DNA from: Breviolum minutum Mf 1.05b.01
Lineage: Eukaryota > Sar > Dinophyceae > Suessiales > Symbiodiniaceae
NCBI GenBank assembly: GCA_000507305.1
Contig: DF239033.1
Coordinates: 1-64,000 of the forward strand
Direction: 5' to 3'
Length of the DNA stretch: 64,000 nucleotides
The translations under genes were made by a program, and so were the position numbers. Below, one piece after another: positions 24,693 to 36,002 of this stretch. Each line of letters opens with the position of its first letter. The stretch's first letter is position 1. A model generated the notes under the pieces. The model ran no database searches. It saw only the letters and a program-made list of their open reading frames with translations, and was not told the origin of the DNA.

Positions 24693-24877
24693 AGTCAGGA
24701 CATAAAGGACATAAATCCGCGATTATCAGCCAGGGTTTTGATACTGTCTCGGTGGCTATGTGCTGGGCCACTGGTCTCCTGGATCATGTGTTGCCGTCGG
24801 AGTCTTTACAAATTGCAGTGCATCGAAGCGTTCCAGCCCGCGGACTTCCAGCCCGAAAATTTGTTGATTTTGGTTGA
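24693..24877 (+). CDS. Probable 3' terminal exon, unknown protein
   Basis: A T-rich tract ending CCGTGCTGGCAG precedes 2 + 61 codons reading SGHKGHKSAIISQGFDTVSV, continuing through CWATGLLDHVLPSESLQIAV and ending ARKFVDFG then stop. Codons favour G/C at third positions. A + strand alternative frame ends at 24887. No family is recognised. Another possible exon with CPAMSSPFKDRIVCGEAGM lies just downstream near 25040-25120. Confidence 0.5.
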
Positions 24878-25216
24878 GCCTCCTTAGGTGAGGAATTGAT
24901 GGAGCAACTCAAAAGTAGTTTATTAAAGTTATTCGAGTTCCCCCGAAAGACGGCATGGGAGTTGCCGCATCTATATACTTTCCAATGGTCCAGTATAATC
25001 ATTTGTTTATATATCATATGCTCTTTAGACAATGGTTGCAAGCAGATCCATGTTTCTTGTCCGGCAATGAGTAGCCCTTTCAAAGACCGGATTGTTTGCG
25101 GTGAAGCTGGAATGATTTTGACAATCTTTTACCCAAGTCAATTATAAGGTTATTATAGCTCTAGTAACTAGTATATAGCATATACAGTACGTGTATAAAA
25201 CATCACAAAAATAAGA

Positions 25217-25262
25217 ATATATATATATATATCTATATAACTATATATATATATATATATTG
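25217..25262. repeat. TA microsatellite
   Basis: A run of ATATAT/TATA repeats with one interruption. Similar short TA runs occur at about 45715-45740, 49048-49112, 50535-50570, 52548-52575 and 56555-56605. Confidence 0.85.
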
Positions 25263-25299
25263 ACATTAGCATTGTATAGTTGAGCTAATTTTGGATTGA

Positions 25300-26600
25300 T
25301 AGAATGGACATTAAAATGAAGAGCAGTTGTTCAGTGCGCAGCAATTTGTTTTCATATGGGATGAATTTAAGGGTCGAGGAAGTTCAAGTGGGCAGCCAAT
25401 CGCAGCAGCAAGGTTTCAAGGTTGAGATTTGAGACGGGTTTTCACATGACGACTTGATGCTAATATATCATATCTCCACGGTGTTGAGGTCTAATCTATA
25501 AAATTATCTATTTCCAACTCCTAAATCACCTCCTTGAACCTGCTGCTGGGTTGGTACACTTGGGATTCGTTGAAGTCCCACTCTTCGGTGGACTGGCCAC
25601 GTTTGGCCTTGGCCATTTTGCATTTATTTCATTGAGCCAAATCAAATGCAATCATCATCAAAATGTCAAGAATCAAGACAATCCAGACATCCAGAATTCC
25701 CATGCCGTGTTTTTCACCGAAATTCACAACATCGATGAAACCAAATCTGACATGGTGGGCGCATGCCTTATTGTATCTGCCTTGTGTGATGGGTTTTTGG
25801 GGCTCACAAAAGAGCCCTGAGTTTAAGAGGGGGCGCTTCCAACATCCCTTGATCTCGTGGGCACTTCAACTCTCAGTTTGCATGGTACTGAGTACTGGTC
25901 AGATGTCAGAAGATTGTCAAGAGGCAATGTGCGGCACTTTGCCCCGAAGCAGAATGGCCAACTATTCGTGACTGGCTTTGGCAATCGAGATTCGATGTCA
26001 GAGTGAGGTCGTTTCAGTTTTCTGTGAAAAGTCAACCAGATGCCACCGGGGCGTTGAACACGCCCCTGCACAGCTGACTGGCGTATGCAAGCTTTATAGC
26101 CCAGAGATTGGCTATTTCCAGTGACATGTGATAGTTTGATGCAGGAACAAAATCAGAATGCTAAAGATGTCCAAGGAACAAAGTCATTTAGAAACTGTAA
26201 AACCGGGTCCTGACCTGGCTTTTGAAAAAGGCTTGCGTTCGGTGATTGCAAGGTCCGCAACCGCCTTGTATACCCCGGTGGTGTGTGTGTGCTCTTGGAG
26301 AGTTGTGGTAATGTTGACCTCGGATTGGTGAAATGCGACTCGAATTGGATTCACAGAAACCATTTGTCTCTAAATGAGTCTAATGGTTGAATGACTCTGA
26401 TTTCTTGATCTGAGGTATCCATTACCCAGGGTCAACCGGCGACCATGGGATTGCTTGATGGCGAGATGAATTGTGTAGGATGGTACTACGTGTGTTTGAC
26501 AGATCAAACATTTAGATACACTTAGAATGTAACATGTAAATGTACGAAAATATCTATGATTATAGATGTCAATGACTATTGTGGATCTTGCATTGGGGCA
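25300..26600. other. Candidate exon only
   Basis: A + strand frame at about 25695-25820 (NSHAVFFTEIHNIDETKSDM, ending LGLTKEP then stop) follows CATCCAG and could be a terminal exon. No homology is recognised. Nothing else is supported. Confidence 0.3.
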
Positions 26601-26613
26601 AGGGGTTTTGCAG

Positions 26614-26704
26614 CGAAGACATGCGTGTCACTCCCATCCTGCACCCAACCCGAAATGGCTGCTTCAACGACTGCAAAGCATTGGAGCGAAAAGAATTTGT
26701 TGAT
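26614..26704 (+). CDS. Probable internal exon, unknown protein
   Basis: GGGGTTTTGCAG precedes 1 + 30 codons reading EDMRVTPILHPTRNGCFNDC then KALERKEFVD, ending at GAT/GTTTTG. Charged and hydrophobic residues are mixed as in a folded protein. No family is recognised. Confidence 0.45.
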
Positions 26705-27439
26705 GTTTTGTGTTTCAAGACCCCACTGTATTCCTCAAGCAGGTCAATGATGGGTCAATGATGCCATTCGAAATGACTTGTTTGATGATGATGATGAGAT
26801 GGGTTTGCTTTGTTTTGATTCTATTGGATCCATCTTTTTGATCCTCCGGGTAACATAAAAAGATGGGCAATTTCGCCATTCCCAGGTGCGAAATTGGAGC
26901 TGATGTATGACCTGGTGGGTAACTCGACCTCAGAAATGACCGTCAAAGGGAAGCCTCAGGCCTCAGGTGTGAAAACTCGTTGTATCCAGTCCCATCGTTT
27001 AGAATAGCTTGGGAAACCAACAGGTTCACTCGGAAGTGAGGAGACTGCTACAGGTCATGTTATGACTGAAGATATACGGAAGTGTGTTTTGCTATAGTGT
27101 GTTTGATCGTTTTTTCCGCACACATCTATGAGGCAAGCTTGTATACTCTTGACTGATTCTTATCCAGTTGGGAAAAACATTCTTTGCCGCTAGTGCTACC
27201 GAGGTCTGCGCCTGGCTGCCTTGGGTGGTACACAAGTTGCCTTCCATGATGGAGCACTTTTGGCAGACGAGCCGGAGGTCCGGCTTTGAAGTCGTCATGT
27301 AGGAGCAATTTTACGCAAAAAATTGATGACAGTGATAGGGCTGGGTTCCTTCTCGAAGAATTTATACCCACTTGCCGACTTCACCTCCAAAAGGGAAACC
27401 TGTAGCAGGGGACTTTTCCCAAAATGACCTTCCATCTAG

Positions 27440-27630
27440 TTGCCAAATTGAAAGTAAATCACCTTACCTTGGGACAAGCTGAGGTGGGGAAGCCGGAGCA
27501 GCTGCAACCATGGCAGGTTGGAGCACCATGGGAGGATGGCCCACAGGAACAGCCAGACATAGCCAGACTATGGAAGCTGACTTTTGACTGCGCAGGTTCA
27601 CGGGAGTTTGCTGCCCACTTCCCTGCATGA
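27440..27630 (+). CDS. Possible terminal exon, unknown protein
   Basis: The + frame LGQAEVGKPEQLQPWQVGAP runs on through EQPDIARLWKLTFDCAG and ends AAHFPA then stop. Codon choice is coding-like. The - strand is also open over the same bases (27464-27718). It sits just upstream of the fold-back element. Confidence 0.35.
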
Positions 27631-27726
27631 CCTCACAGTTCAAGCAGCTTGTGGCTCCGAATGGAGGTGCAACTTGTAGATTGTTGGTTCGGAGATGGCC
27701 TGTCAGAATGCTGCTCATGTGAGTGA

Positions 27727-28276
27727 AAAAAATATGTAAACATTCATTGTAAGAAGTACAATATTTTTCTTTAAGCTGGATAATATGTTATATCTCTAAT
27801 GCAGAAGGTTAATGCTATTTTGCACATTAACCTTATTCATTTGTCATGTTCTTGGTCTTTTGCTTGTTCTTCCATTTGTTCTCTTGGCTTACTGCTTGCT
27901 TTATCCCTTACTTCTCTACACCTCTTACAATGTAAGTAAATCCGTCCGTCCAGTGCTTCTTACCTAAAGAGGAAATAGAGGAACAAAAATATGATTATCA
28001 ATGTAATACGTGTCTTCGTTGGAAAAAGGTCAATGATATGGGTATTAGAAGCACTGGACGGATTTACTTACATTGTAAAAGGTGTAGAGAAGTAAGGGAT
28101 AAAGCAAGCAGTAAGCGAAAAGAACAAATGGAAGAACAAGCAAAAGAACAAGAACATGACACATGAATAAGGTTAATGTGTAAAATAGCATGAACCTTAT
28201 GCATTAGAGATATAACATATTATCCAGCTTATAGAATAATATTGTACTTCCTACAGTGAATGTTTACATATTTTTT
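27727..28276. mobile_element. 550-bp fold-back element with long inverted arms and 6-bp flanking direct repeat
   Basis: The ends are mirror images: AAAAAATATGTAAACATTC on the left (from 27727) and its complement on the right (to 28276). The inverted similarity continues for about 230 bp on each side with scattered substitutions, around a spacer of about 80 bp (27966-28045). GAGTGA occurs exactly outside both ends (27721-27726 and 28277-28282), as expected for a target-site duplication. The element is much more AT-rich than neighbouring candidate exons and carries an open frame on its right arm. It is best read as a fold-back or MITE-like transposon, or as a viral gene fragment captured by one. 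Confidence 0.8.
27936..28166 (+). CDS. CxxC...CxxC zinc-ribbon-like peptide inside the fold-back element
   Basis: This is a 76-codon frame between TAA at 27933-27935 and TGA at 28164-28166 with no ATG until mid-frame, so it is probably a 5'-truncated fragment. The centre reads YQCNTCLRWKKVNDMG, then after ten residues LHCKRCREVRDK, giving two CxxC knuckles spaced like small zinc ribbons found near HNH-type endonucleases and in DNA-virus proteins. The tail is Lys/Glu/Gln-rich. Codons are AT-rich (AAA, GAA, AGA), unlike host exons here. The left arm carries an inverted, diverged copy of the second half, ending HDK then stop. A hairpin (AAGGTTAATG and its near-complement) follows the stop in both arms. 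A virus or transposon origin is inference. Confidence 0.55.
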   Translation, partial: VNPSVQCFLPKEEIEEQKYDYQCNTCLRWKKVNDMGIRSTGRIYLHCKRCREVRDKASSKRKEQMEEQAKEQEHDT

Positions 28277-28309
28277 GAGTGACTGTGTGATCAAGTTGAA
28301 GAATTCAAA

Positions 28310-30700
28310 TTACTGTGATTCTGGAGCTGTTTCTCTCTTCCTTTCATTGGCCAGCATCAGTGAACTGGACTCTTCCATGCATGATTCAGGTTCAAGCCGC
28401 AAGCCACTGATCTCATGGTTTCTCGCACTGAGCGCTTCAAGATGGATCGTGACAAGGCTGGCCGCGCTCGCGATGCACATCAATACGCTATTGCACTGAT
28501 TCCATTTCATTCCTAAAACTTGCCGGAAGAGTCCGTCGGTGGCCTTCAAGTGGTCCACATTCTGCAACAAAAACCGGCACACGCAGTCATGTTCTTTGCA
28601 CTTCTTTCTTTATGGAGTGCTTTCCTTGTGTCCAGAATTCTTGGAAGTTTGAAGGCCACCAGCTACCTCTATGAACAGTTTTTTGTCCACTTGTCATCAG
28701 CCTGGAAGACGTCGCAATGGATTGAGTCAAGATGTGTCTCTTGGTCAAAGAGGCAGATGGTCGAAGTCAAATCGAAGTCACTTTCAAGTGCGTGAGAATC
28801 ATAGATGGATATGGGTGGCGCATGATGGGGCAATATCAGTAGAAATGCGCAGTTGAGTGATGTTTGATTTGATACTTGAAGACATAAACAGGCCCTTCAA
28901 AAGCTATTCATGTAGCCCGCAAACTTCTATAGTCATATGCTTTCCAGATATTTCCAGATATACAAGTGAATTGATGAAGTATACCTCGATAGATAAACCA
29001 TGGGCGCCTTTCATTTCATTCTAAGTTGTCTTTAGCCAAAAAGAGAATGGTCCCGAATTTCAAATCTCCTGGCGCATCCCAACAATGAAAAAACACCAGG
29101 TTTTTCACTTGCAAGAGCGCTTGGATTGGAATTTCCTGGATCATGTGCTGGCAGGATTTGGTCTCTTTTTGTTGGTGAAAATCTGAGAGATAGGGTTTTG
29201 AACCATAAGTGCGACATCATTGCATTCCTAGGGCTTGAACCGTACCCAAGTCCCAAACCTTTCGCGGAGGAGTGTACCACATTCCTCCAGCTTTACCATA
29301 TCCAGTGGATCGCGGACAGTTGGCTGACCATTTGTTGGTGCCTCGCAGAGACACTTGGTAGCAAGCAACATTGCCGTGATTTTCTCCTATCACTGCTGGA
29401 TGCTGTAATTTTAACATCCTGTGGATGTTGGAGCAGGCAGTGAGTGGTATGGTGAAGGTGATCTTGACTCCTTTTACCTGCTTGGAATGATGTCACTTTC
29501 TGCCACCTATCCGCTTTACAGTATTGGCCCACTGACGAAAATACTGCAACAAGCTTTCTTGCAGAACTTTTATCAACTTCATGTAGCTGTCCACATAGCG
29601 GCCTTGTGCCTTCACTTCTATCTTGCGCCACGGCTGTTGGGCCACCTTCTCATCCATCTTCCTAAGGACAGCTCCACCACATCCTTTGCTGGAGACACTC
29701 GTGATGGTTGGCAACTGAGAGGAGCAGTCTCCGGTCCACCTCGCAGGGTCATGCTGAAACTCCATGGTTCAGATGAAAAATGATGGGAACATGAATGAAA
29801 AAGGTTTTATGGCATAAATGTATAAGTTATAATAGTTACAATATATATATATATATACATATTGCTTCAAGATGATCGCTGCCTTTACATGGGTCCTTCC
29901 ATTGGGTCCCTTGATGTCATGTAAAGTTCAATGGCCGGGGCTGGAGCCCAAACCCTGTGAGGGTGTTAAGTTATATGTCAGGTACTATATGTTTAAACCA
30001 CATTTTCTATGTAGGTTAAGTCACATTATGAAATATATATATATATATACTGATAGCTTTGGTATTATATTCAATTCTTTGTTGCATCCTTTTGTGATAT
30101 TTATTCATATTTACAAATATGAATATTACATATATACACATGTTTTGAATAAGTCTATATATCCACGTGTGCATATTTGCATCTCTCCCCCTGCGAAAAG
30201 CTAGAACTAGCCAAGCATTTAGCTCGATACATATCAACATTCAACCCTATCCAGCTTGATTGAAACTATTCGCCTCTTGAAGCCCCAACAGCATTTATCG
30301 CTTTACTCCTTTCATACATATCCCGAGCTTTGGTGTGGAGCCCCGCTGAATCTCCAACAAAAGGAGCTCTGAAACAACACATGCTGATTTTGATGCCCAA
30401 ATCTTCCTTGGCCTCTTCGCATTCTGAATTGATGAAGTCACTTGATAAAAAAACATCGGAGCCGTGAAGGAATGTTTTTCCAATAGGGCTTGACTGCTGA
30501 GATGTGAGAGTTTGAGAGTCACTAGAGGCAATTTGTCCAGTGTAGACCTCCTTCTGGAGGATATGGCAACAGTATGTTTCAAGACAAATCATTACGGATT
30601 TGATAGTGGAACTCTGTTGAGATAGAGTCATTTGCATCATTTGCAGCAGATGTGGCATGTTTCTTGAGATAGCAAAGATATCATAGTATCTGAGATGCTG
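28310..30700 (-). CDS. Probable multi-exon gene on the - strand, unknown protein
   Basis: Listed 5' to 3' on the - strand. About 30700-30266 holds a 181-codon open frame whose coding-like part contains GKTFLHGSDVFLSSDFINSE and GLHTKARDMYERSKAINA, ending ASRGE then stop or an undetected donor. Exon 29753-29507 (acceptor GGAGTTTCAG, donor GATAG/GTGGCA) contains RYVDSYMKLIKVLQESLLQY, a strongly helical stretch. A candidate exon near 28790-28664 contains FDLTSTICLFDQETHLDSIH. Last exon 28561-28310 (acceptor TTTTTGTTGCAG) starts NVDHLKATDGLFRQVLGMKW and ends RETAPESQ then stop. No family is recognised. Linking them is inference, and because the first frame has its own stop, two genes are possible. 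Confidence 0.45.
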
Positions 30701-31029
30701 AGCAATCGCAGTTGTGCACAGTTGTGCAGTGGAGCAGAGGGGCAGAGGGGTACAGTAATAATGAGGATGATGATCATAATAACGATGGACGATGGATGAT
30801 GCATGATTCATGATGGATGATAATATCGAATGCTATGTCGCCCTGCCCTTTTACTGTCTCGTTCTTTGTTTTCACATTTGCATCATAGACCTTCATCTGA
30901 AATGGATGATGGCCACATGGCTGCGGTCCTGAGAGACGCTTTGGCCATGGCATCAGGGCAAAACCTTCGGACGCCCGGGCAAAAAATGATGGATGATAAT
31001 TGATGATGATCATGATCATGATCATGATT

Positions 31030-31552
31030 GATGATTCATGACGATCATGATGATCATGATGCTGAGGATGATGATGATGATGATGATGGTGATGATGATG
31101 GTGATGATGATGATGATGATGATGGTGATGATGATCATGATCATGATGATGATCAGGATCATGATCATTATCATGATTCATGATGATCATGATGATGCTG
31201 CTGATGATGATGAGGATGACGATGATGATTATGATGATGATCATGATGAATCATGATGATGTTGCTGATCATGATGATGCTGATGATCATGATGATGCTG
31301 CTGATGATGATGATGATGATGATGATGATGCTGATGATGATGATGAGGATGATGATGATGATGATGATCATGATTCATGATGATTCATGATGATCTTGAT
31401 GATTTATGATGATCATGATCATCATGATGATTATGATCATGATCATGATGAATCATGATGATCATGATCATCATGATGATCATGATCATGATCATGATGA
31501 ATCATGATGATGTTGCTGATCATGATGATGCTGATGATCATGATGATGCTGC

Positions 31553-31591
<39 letters not shown>

Positions 31592-31660
31592 NGCCGATGA
31601 TGCCGATGATGCCGATGATGCTGATGATGCCGATGATGATTCGAAAATGGTGACGGTGAT
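31030..31660. repeat. GAT/ATC trinucleotide repeat with internal duplication
   Basis: About 630 bp of GATGAT interspersed with TCATGA palindromes and GATGCTGCT variants. A segment of about 80 bp containing GATGATGTTGCTGATCATG occurs at about 31240-31320 and again at about 31492-31572. One N at 31592 shows the assembly was not resolved. All frames are low-complexity (Asp, Met/Ile, His runs) and I do not treat them as genes. Confidence 0.9.
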
Positions 31661-32085
31661 GGATGATGTATGATGGACGGTAGCCATGGAAGTCACACAG
31701 ACGAATAGTAATAAGAATAAGAAGGCAAAGGCACAGACAAAATAAGACGGAGAATAAAAAGATGATGAACATGACAGCCGTGGCGGGCATTGTGACAACC
31801 TACATCCATGGTGGTCGTATCAACCTACACTGTGCCTCCCACCAAGGTGCGTCCTTGCAAAATTGGGAGGTGGCATCACCATTGGCACCTGGGAATGCCA
31901 CCGTTGTTTGGGGTTTGGTCTGGTCTATGAACGATATAGCTTATATGGCTATAATGAACATTTTACAGCCTGGCAGCCAGCTTTCAGATGGTCAAAAATG
32001 ATGAAACATGGGAAAATAATGAAAGGCACTGGTAGGCCTATTGGGGAGGACATTGCCTTTCCTTTGAACTGTCAACTCATAACAG

Positions 32086-32452
32086 TGCGATCAATCGAGG
32101 AAAAGATCCCTTCGATGCTTTTGATGAAGCCGGAACGTTCGAGAAGAATCAGGCAACGGATGATGCACAAGCTGTTGACATGATGACTGGATTGGGCTGT
32201 TTTCTTCCTAGTGTTAGGGATTGATGCACGGTGTTTGGTGTGCTCTATGTAAAAAAAGGCATCGCCTTTCTTTCTTCTCTTCTTGTTTTCTGCCTTGCCT
32301 TGTTCCAATTCTGCATAGCCCTTGTAGTACCTGGTTTCTTTCAGGACTTGCTGCTTGAAGCTTTGTTGGAGAGACAGGCACGTGCCTTGTCAGCAGCCAG
32401 TTGTACAAGTGTGATGGGAGTGATGGAAGCTCTAGGAGTCTCAATCACCTGA
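32086..32452 (+). CDS. 3' end of a multi-exon gene, unknown protein
   Basis: Exon 32086-32176 follows CTCATAACAG in phase 2. It reads INRGKDPFDAFDEAGTFEKN then QATDDAQAV and can end at a GA donor (GTT/GACATG). The last exon, 32345-32452, follows a long pyrimidine tract ending TTTCTTTCAG in phase 0. It reads DLLLEALLERQARALSAASC and ends MEALGVSIT then stop (36 codons including stop). The two join in frame. The first segment is acidic and likely disordered, the second helical. A GT donor two codons earlier is an alternative. Upstream coding may exist at 31790-31920. The gene is divergent from the - strand gene at 28.3-30.7 kb. Confidence 0.6.
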
Positions 32453-32459
32453 GTTCATG

Positions 32460-35400
32460 GCTCCTTCGCTGAGGTGTCACTGAGACACAATCAGCTGCTG
32501 GGCTTTGACAATGCTGGTGGCAGAGTGCTGAAACTCATGTAGTTCACTGATGTAATGCGGGTGATATCATCTCGTCCTAACGCATTCTTGGGTAGTAGTG
32601 TAGTGTGATCGTTTGTACCTCTTACATCAACTTTTGCGATGTATTATGATATTGTGTGGTCTTTTCATATTCTTTTCATACCGAAGAGAATCGCCGTATT
32701 CTATCGACATGTGTTGTTCCCTGGCTTGCCATGCCACAATTTTGTTTCATTTGAATCAAGAATACTAAGTTCAATGTCCATGCAATCATATACCGTAATC
32801 TCACCTTTTGAATGCTTTGAATGCTGTATTGAGGTCCACTTCATACAGTACACTGCGACTTATTTTTGTACACCGTAATCTGTAGTTGTTTATTTTCAAT
32901 TTGAAGTTGTCAGAAAGTGCAGGGTGTGTAGTATATGTATGCATATAATGTATTTACAATGCAATGTGATTTCAAAACTCCATGTCATATTTCTATGTTA
33001 CCTCATACTATGCGCATCATTGACTTCCTGTCCAACATGTGTACGAAGTATCGGCAAGTGTTTCAAAACGGTCATTGGCCAAGGATGCAATGTCCCTGCC
33101 GTCCACACAGGTATCAAGGCCAGATGCACGTCCACTGGGTGCACTAAAGGGAACTATTTTGGAATGGAATTGTCATGGGCGGGGTAAAATACCATAAGGA
33201 AACCAGAAACCAGGGGCAAATTGAGTGCTGAAGAATATCAATGACAGTAATGATGTGTCCTACTTGTTTTGAAACACCCGACGCCCACTGCAAGCATCAC
33301 TCTGCCTGCAGGACTGACATGCCAGAAAGAAGGCCACAGGCGTGTTCCGGTTTTTTGCAAGCATCCATGGCAATGCATTGGTGAAAACAGCTTCCATTTG
33401 AGAGGGGCCACTCAGCATTGGAAAATGGAGCTGCATCAATGTACCGTATACCATGGCTGATTTACCTCCCAATCACCCAAGGATTCATAAAGATGCTATA
33501 GCGTATAGAATATGTCGCATCTTATACTGTAGACCGGACGTTGGCCGAGAGACATTCGGAATGATGAGACGCTTTCCGGATCTTAATTCATTATCTAATT
33601 AGTGCATCATTCATTCATCATTCAAATCCCCCTTTTGCACCCTTGAGTCGTTGGATAGCCCACCATTGATCCCCGCAACAGTCATGGAGCGAAAGCACCG
33701 TGGTCTTGAATTACGAAATCCGAGAGGCGAGATCTGCTTGGGCTTGGAACATTTTGCAGTTGGAGGTTCCCCCCAAAAAGTGCTGTGAAGTGGATGTTTG
33801 TGACGACTATATGAAACCTCAATATAGTTACATGCCTATTTAAGTGTATACTCAGGGCAGGTTAAGGTGACTGTTCTGATGCTGTGAATGGCGGTGCCGC
33901 GGCGTCGCAGTGCTACGGAAGCACATGAAACTACTATCATGTGAGTGAGTGTGACGCAGGAACCTGAAGTCAATCGCGTAACCAGCGGGACAGAGGAGAC
34001 AGAGATCACCATTCAGGACAGCACAAGTCTTAAAACACATCAAGGTGGACAAAAGCACTGTTTGTCAGCATCTTGCTGTTTAAGAGTTGATCATTAATCT
34101 TCATCACTCATTTATTATACAGCTTGGTAGTTTTCCTTTTCCCTCGGGGGTGTCAGGATAATTCAGGACAGATGTGGACAGGTATTCAGGTATTCGCATA
34201 CATGTCGCATGGTGCAAACCTCACGACTCAACCAGAGGATGAGTTGAGCCCTCTTGCAGACAGCCAGCAGCTGCTTGAAGAATTTGCCACTTGCAGTTGA
34301 AGGGGTGGTGGGGTGGTGGGTTGGGATGGCTGGATGTGGTGCTGGTCAAGGCAAATCGTGCAATAAGAAATAAACATTGTGAGATGTACAGCATGGGATA
34401 AAGACAGATGCTTGTGAGATACATGGATCCCAAGTTTTTTGATTTTTCGTTTTTCGTGAGTGCATGTAAAGCTTCTTGAGGGGCTCACTCGCCACACTTT
34501 TTTCCTGGAAAATTGGCAGCTATGCATAGGAAGGTATGCCTTTTTTTACAGTTTATATGACGCAGGTGATGCAGTAAAAGAGCACATAGTCTAGATCATC
34601 GCTTGTGATAGATCAATTGTGCAATTGATCGTTTGGTATAGCTTGGCTGATTCAACACTGTGATTCTCCGGAGGCCAGCATTCACAAAGGCCTCATGAAG
34701 CAGATGCTTGGCAAGTTTGGAGAAGCGGATGTGGGGAAAGGGTGCAATTTCTGAATGGATGATACATGAAAGGTACGAAGAGGCAGTTCCAGGTAGTTCT
34801 TGTAGCTCAAGTTCCTTGTAAGATAGGGGATTTCCAATAGATTCAAATAGATTTCAAGGGAGCAAATTTCTGGAGAACCTTGGTGTTGGATGATTCTTGC
34901 TACCGCATGTATAGCTGATCAGCTTCATTACATCGCTCATCATCCACCTCCATTGGGGTAAGACCAGCTTCTTATGTCAAGCTTACACATGGACTGCAAA
35001 GATGCCAAGGTTTGAGTCCTTTCAAGCTGGCTTTAAGAAGTTATGCCCGGCTCCCAGTTGAAGCCTTTGCGACCTTGGAATTTGAGATTTTTGTACCAGC
35101 GATGTAGTATTATGTTCAGCAAAAGTTAAGCTTGGAACTGAAGTCCAAATTTCGTTGGATAGGGGCTGTGCTCGCCTTTGTGATTGAATTTCTAGGATTC
35201 TTGATTAGTGCTGCGTATAGGGATTAGAATGGATTAGGTGAATTTACATATTGGAGGGCACTGGTATGAATGCTGAATCTAATGAGACCAACCCGACAAA
35301 TGCAATCCGTTTGAACCTCTCAGTGGTATAAAGGTGCCACTAGGTGGGTGCCATTGAGTGCTGCATCATCCAGCTGAAAACCGAAGGTTTTGGCCGACTG

Positions 35401-35850
35401 CCACCACATCAGTTCGAGAAGGAGTCCATGGACACTTGGCTCGCTGGAAGTTTCATATGTTTCATATCTCATCAGGATCTCATCAAATATTCATCATCAC
35501 TGGAGATATTTCACCAAAATCGAGGACAAGTGGAATAGGACTCACTTTGATTTGCCAATGACCCCGCAGAACCGAGGGCATTGATACGTTCATGAAGCAT
35601 TTCACGGTGGGCCGGGCTGAGAAGACAGTGTCAGTTCGAGAGGCTGAATTGGAGCCGCTTGGTTTCGCTAGCGGGACCCAGAAATGAGAGTAGAATAGTA
35701 CCGAAACTTCGCTGTGTGTGTGTGTTGTGCGTAGAACATCTTAGAAACAATCATGTTCATTGAACTTCAGTGGGGGCAAGTACCAGATTTTGGACATGTT
35801 TGTATCATCTATAATATTTTATATCTTAATAGTATCATATTTGATGTTTG
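32460..35850. other. No firmly supported gene
   Basis: Weak candidates are a Cys-containing + frame near 33000-33185, a + frame near 33300-33470 opposed by a - frame, and + frames near 35345-35585 (HQFEKESMDTWLAGS; KIEDKWNRTHFDLPMTPQ). None has a complete splice pair. Confidence 0.4.
34302..34325 (+). other. G-quadruplex-capable G-tract
   Basis: Four runs of at least three G (GGGG, GGGG, GGG, GGG) lie within 24 bases, separated by short TGGT and TT loops. This fits the standard G-quadruplex pattern. No function is shown. Confidence 0.6.
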
Positions 35851-35858
35851 CTCCAAAG

Positions 35859-36002
35859 GTTGGGCCCCCCATATGGCCTGGTACTAGTACATCATTGTTA
35901 CTTGGTCGGTCATTGGGAATGGTGGAGCTGAGGACCTCCTTTCAGCAAAGCCGTGACTGGTTCGGGATCTTCTATGACGATGTGCACCTTGGATGTTGTT
36001 GA
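35859..36002 (+). CDS. Probable terminal exon, unknown protein
   Basis: After GCTCCAAAG the frame reads VGPPIWPGTSTSLLLGRSLG, continues through RTSFQQSRDWFGIFYDDVHL, and ends GCC then TGA. The other two + frames are closed early, which favours this one. No family is recognised. Confidence 0.4.
   Translation, partial: VGPPIWPGTSTSLLLGRSLGMVELRTSFQQSRDWFGIFYDDVHLGCC

Noticed and set aside
30774-31798. His-, Asp- and Met/Ile-rich open frames
   Set aside because: These are translations of the GAT/ATC repeat and are low-complexity in every frame.
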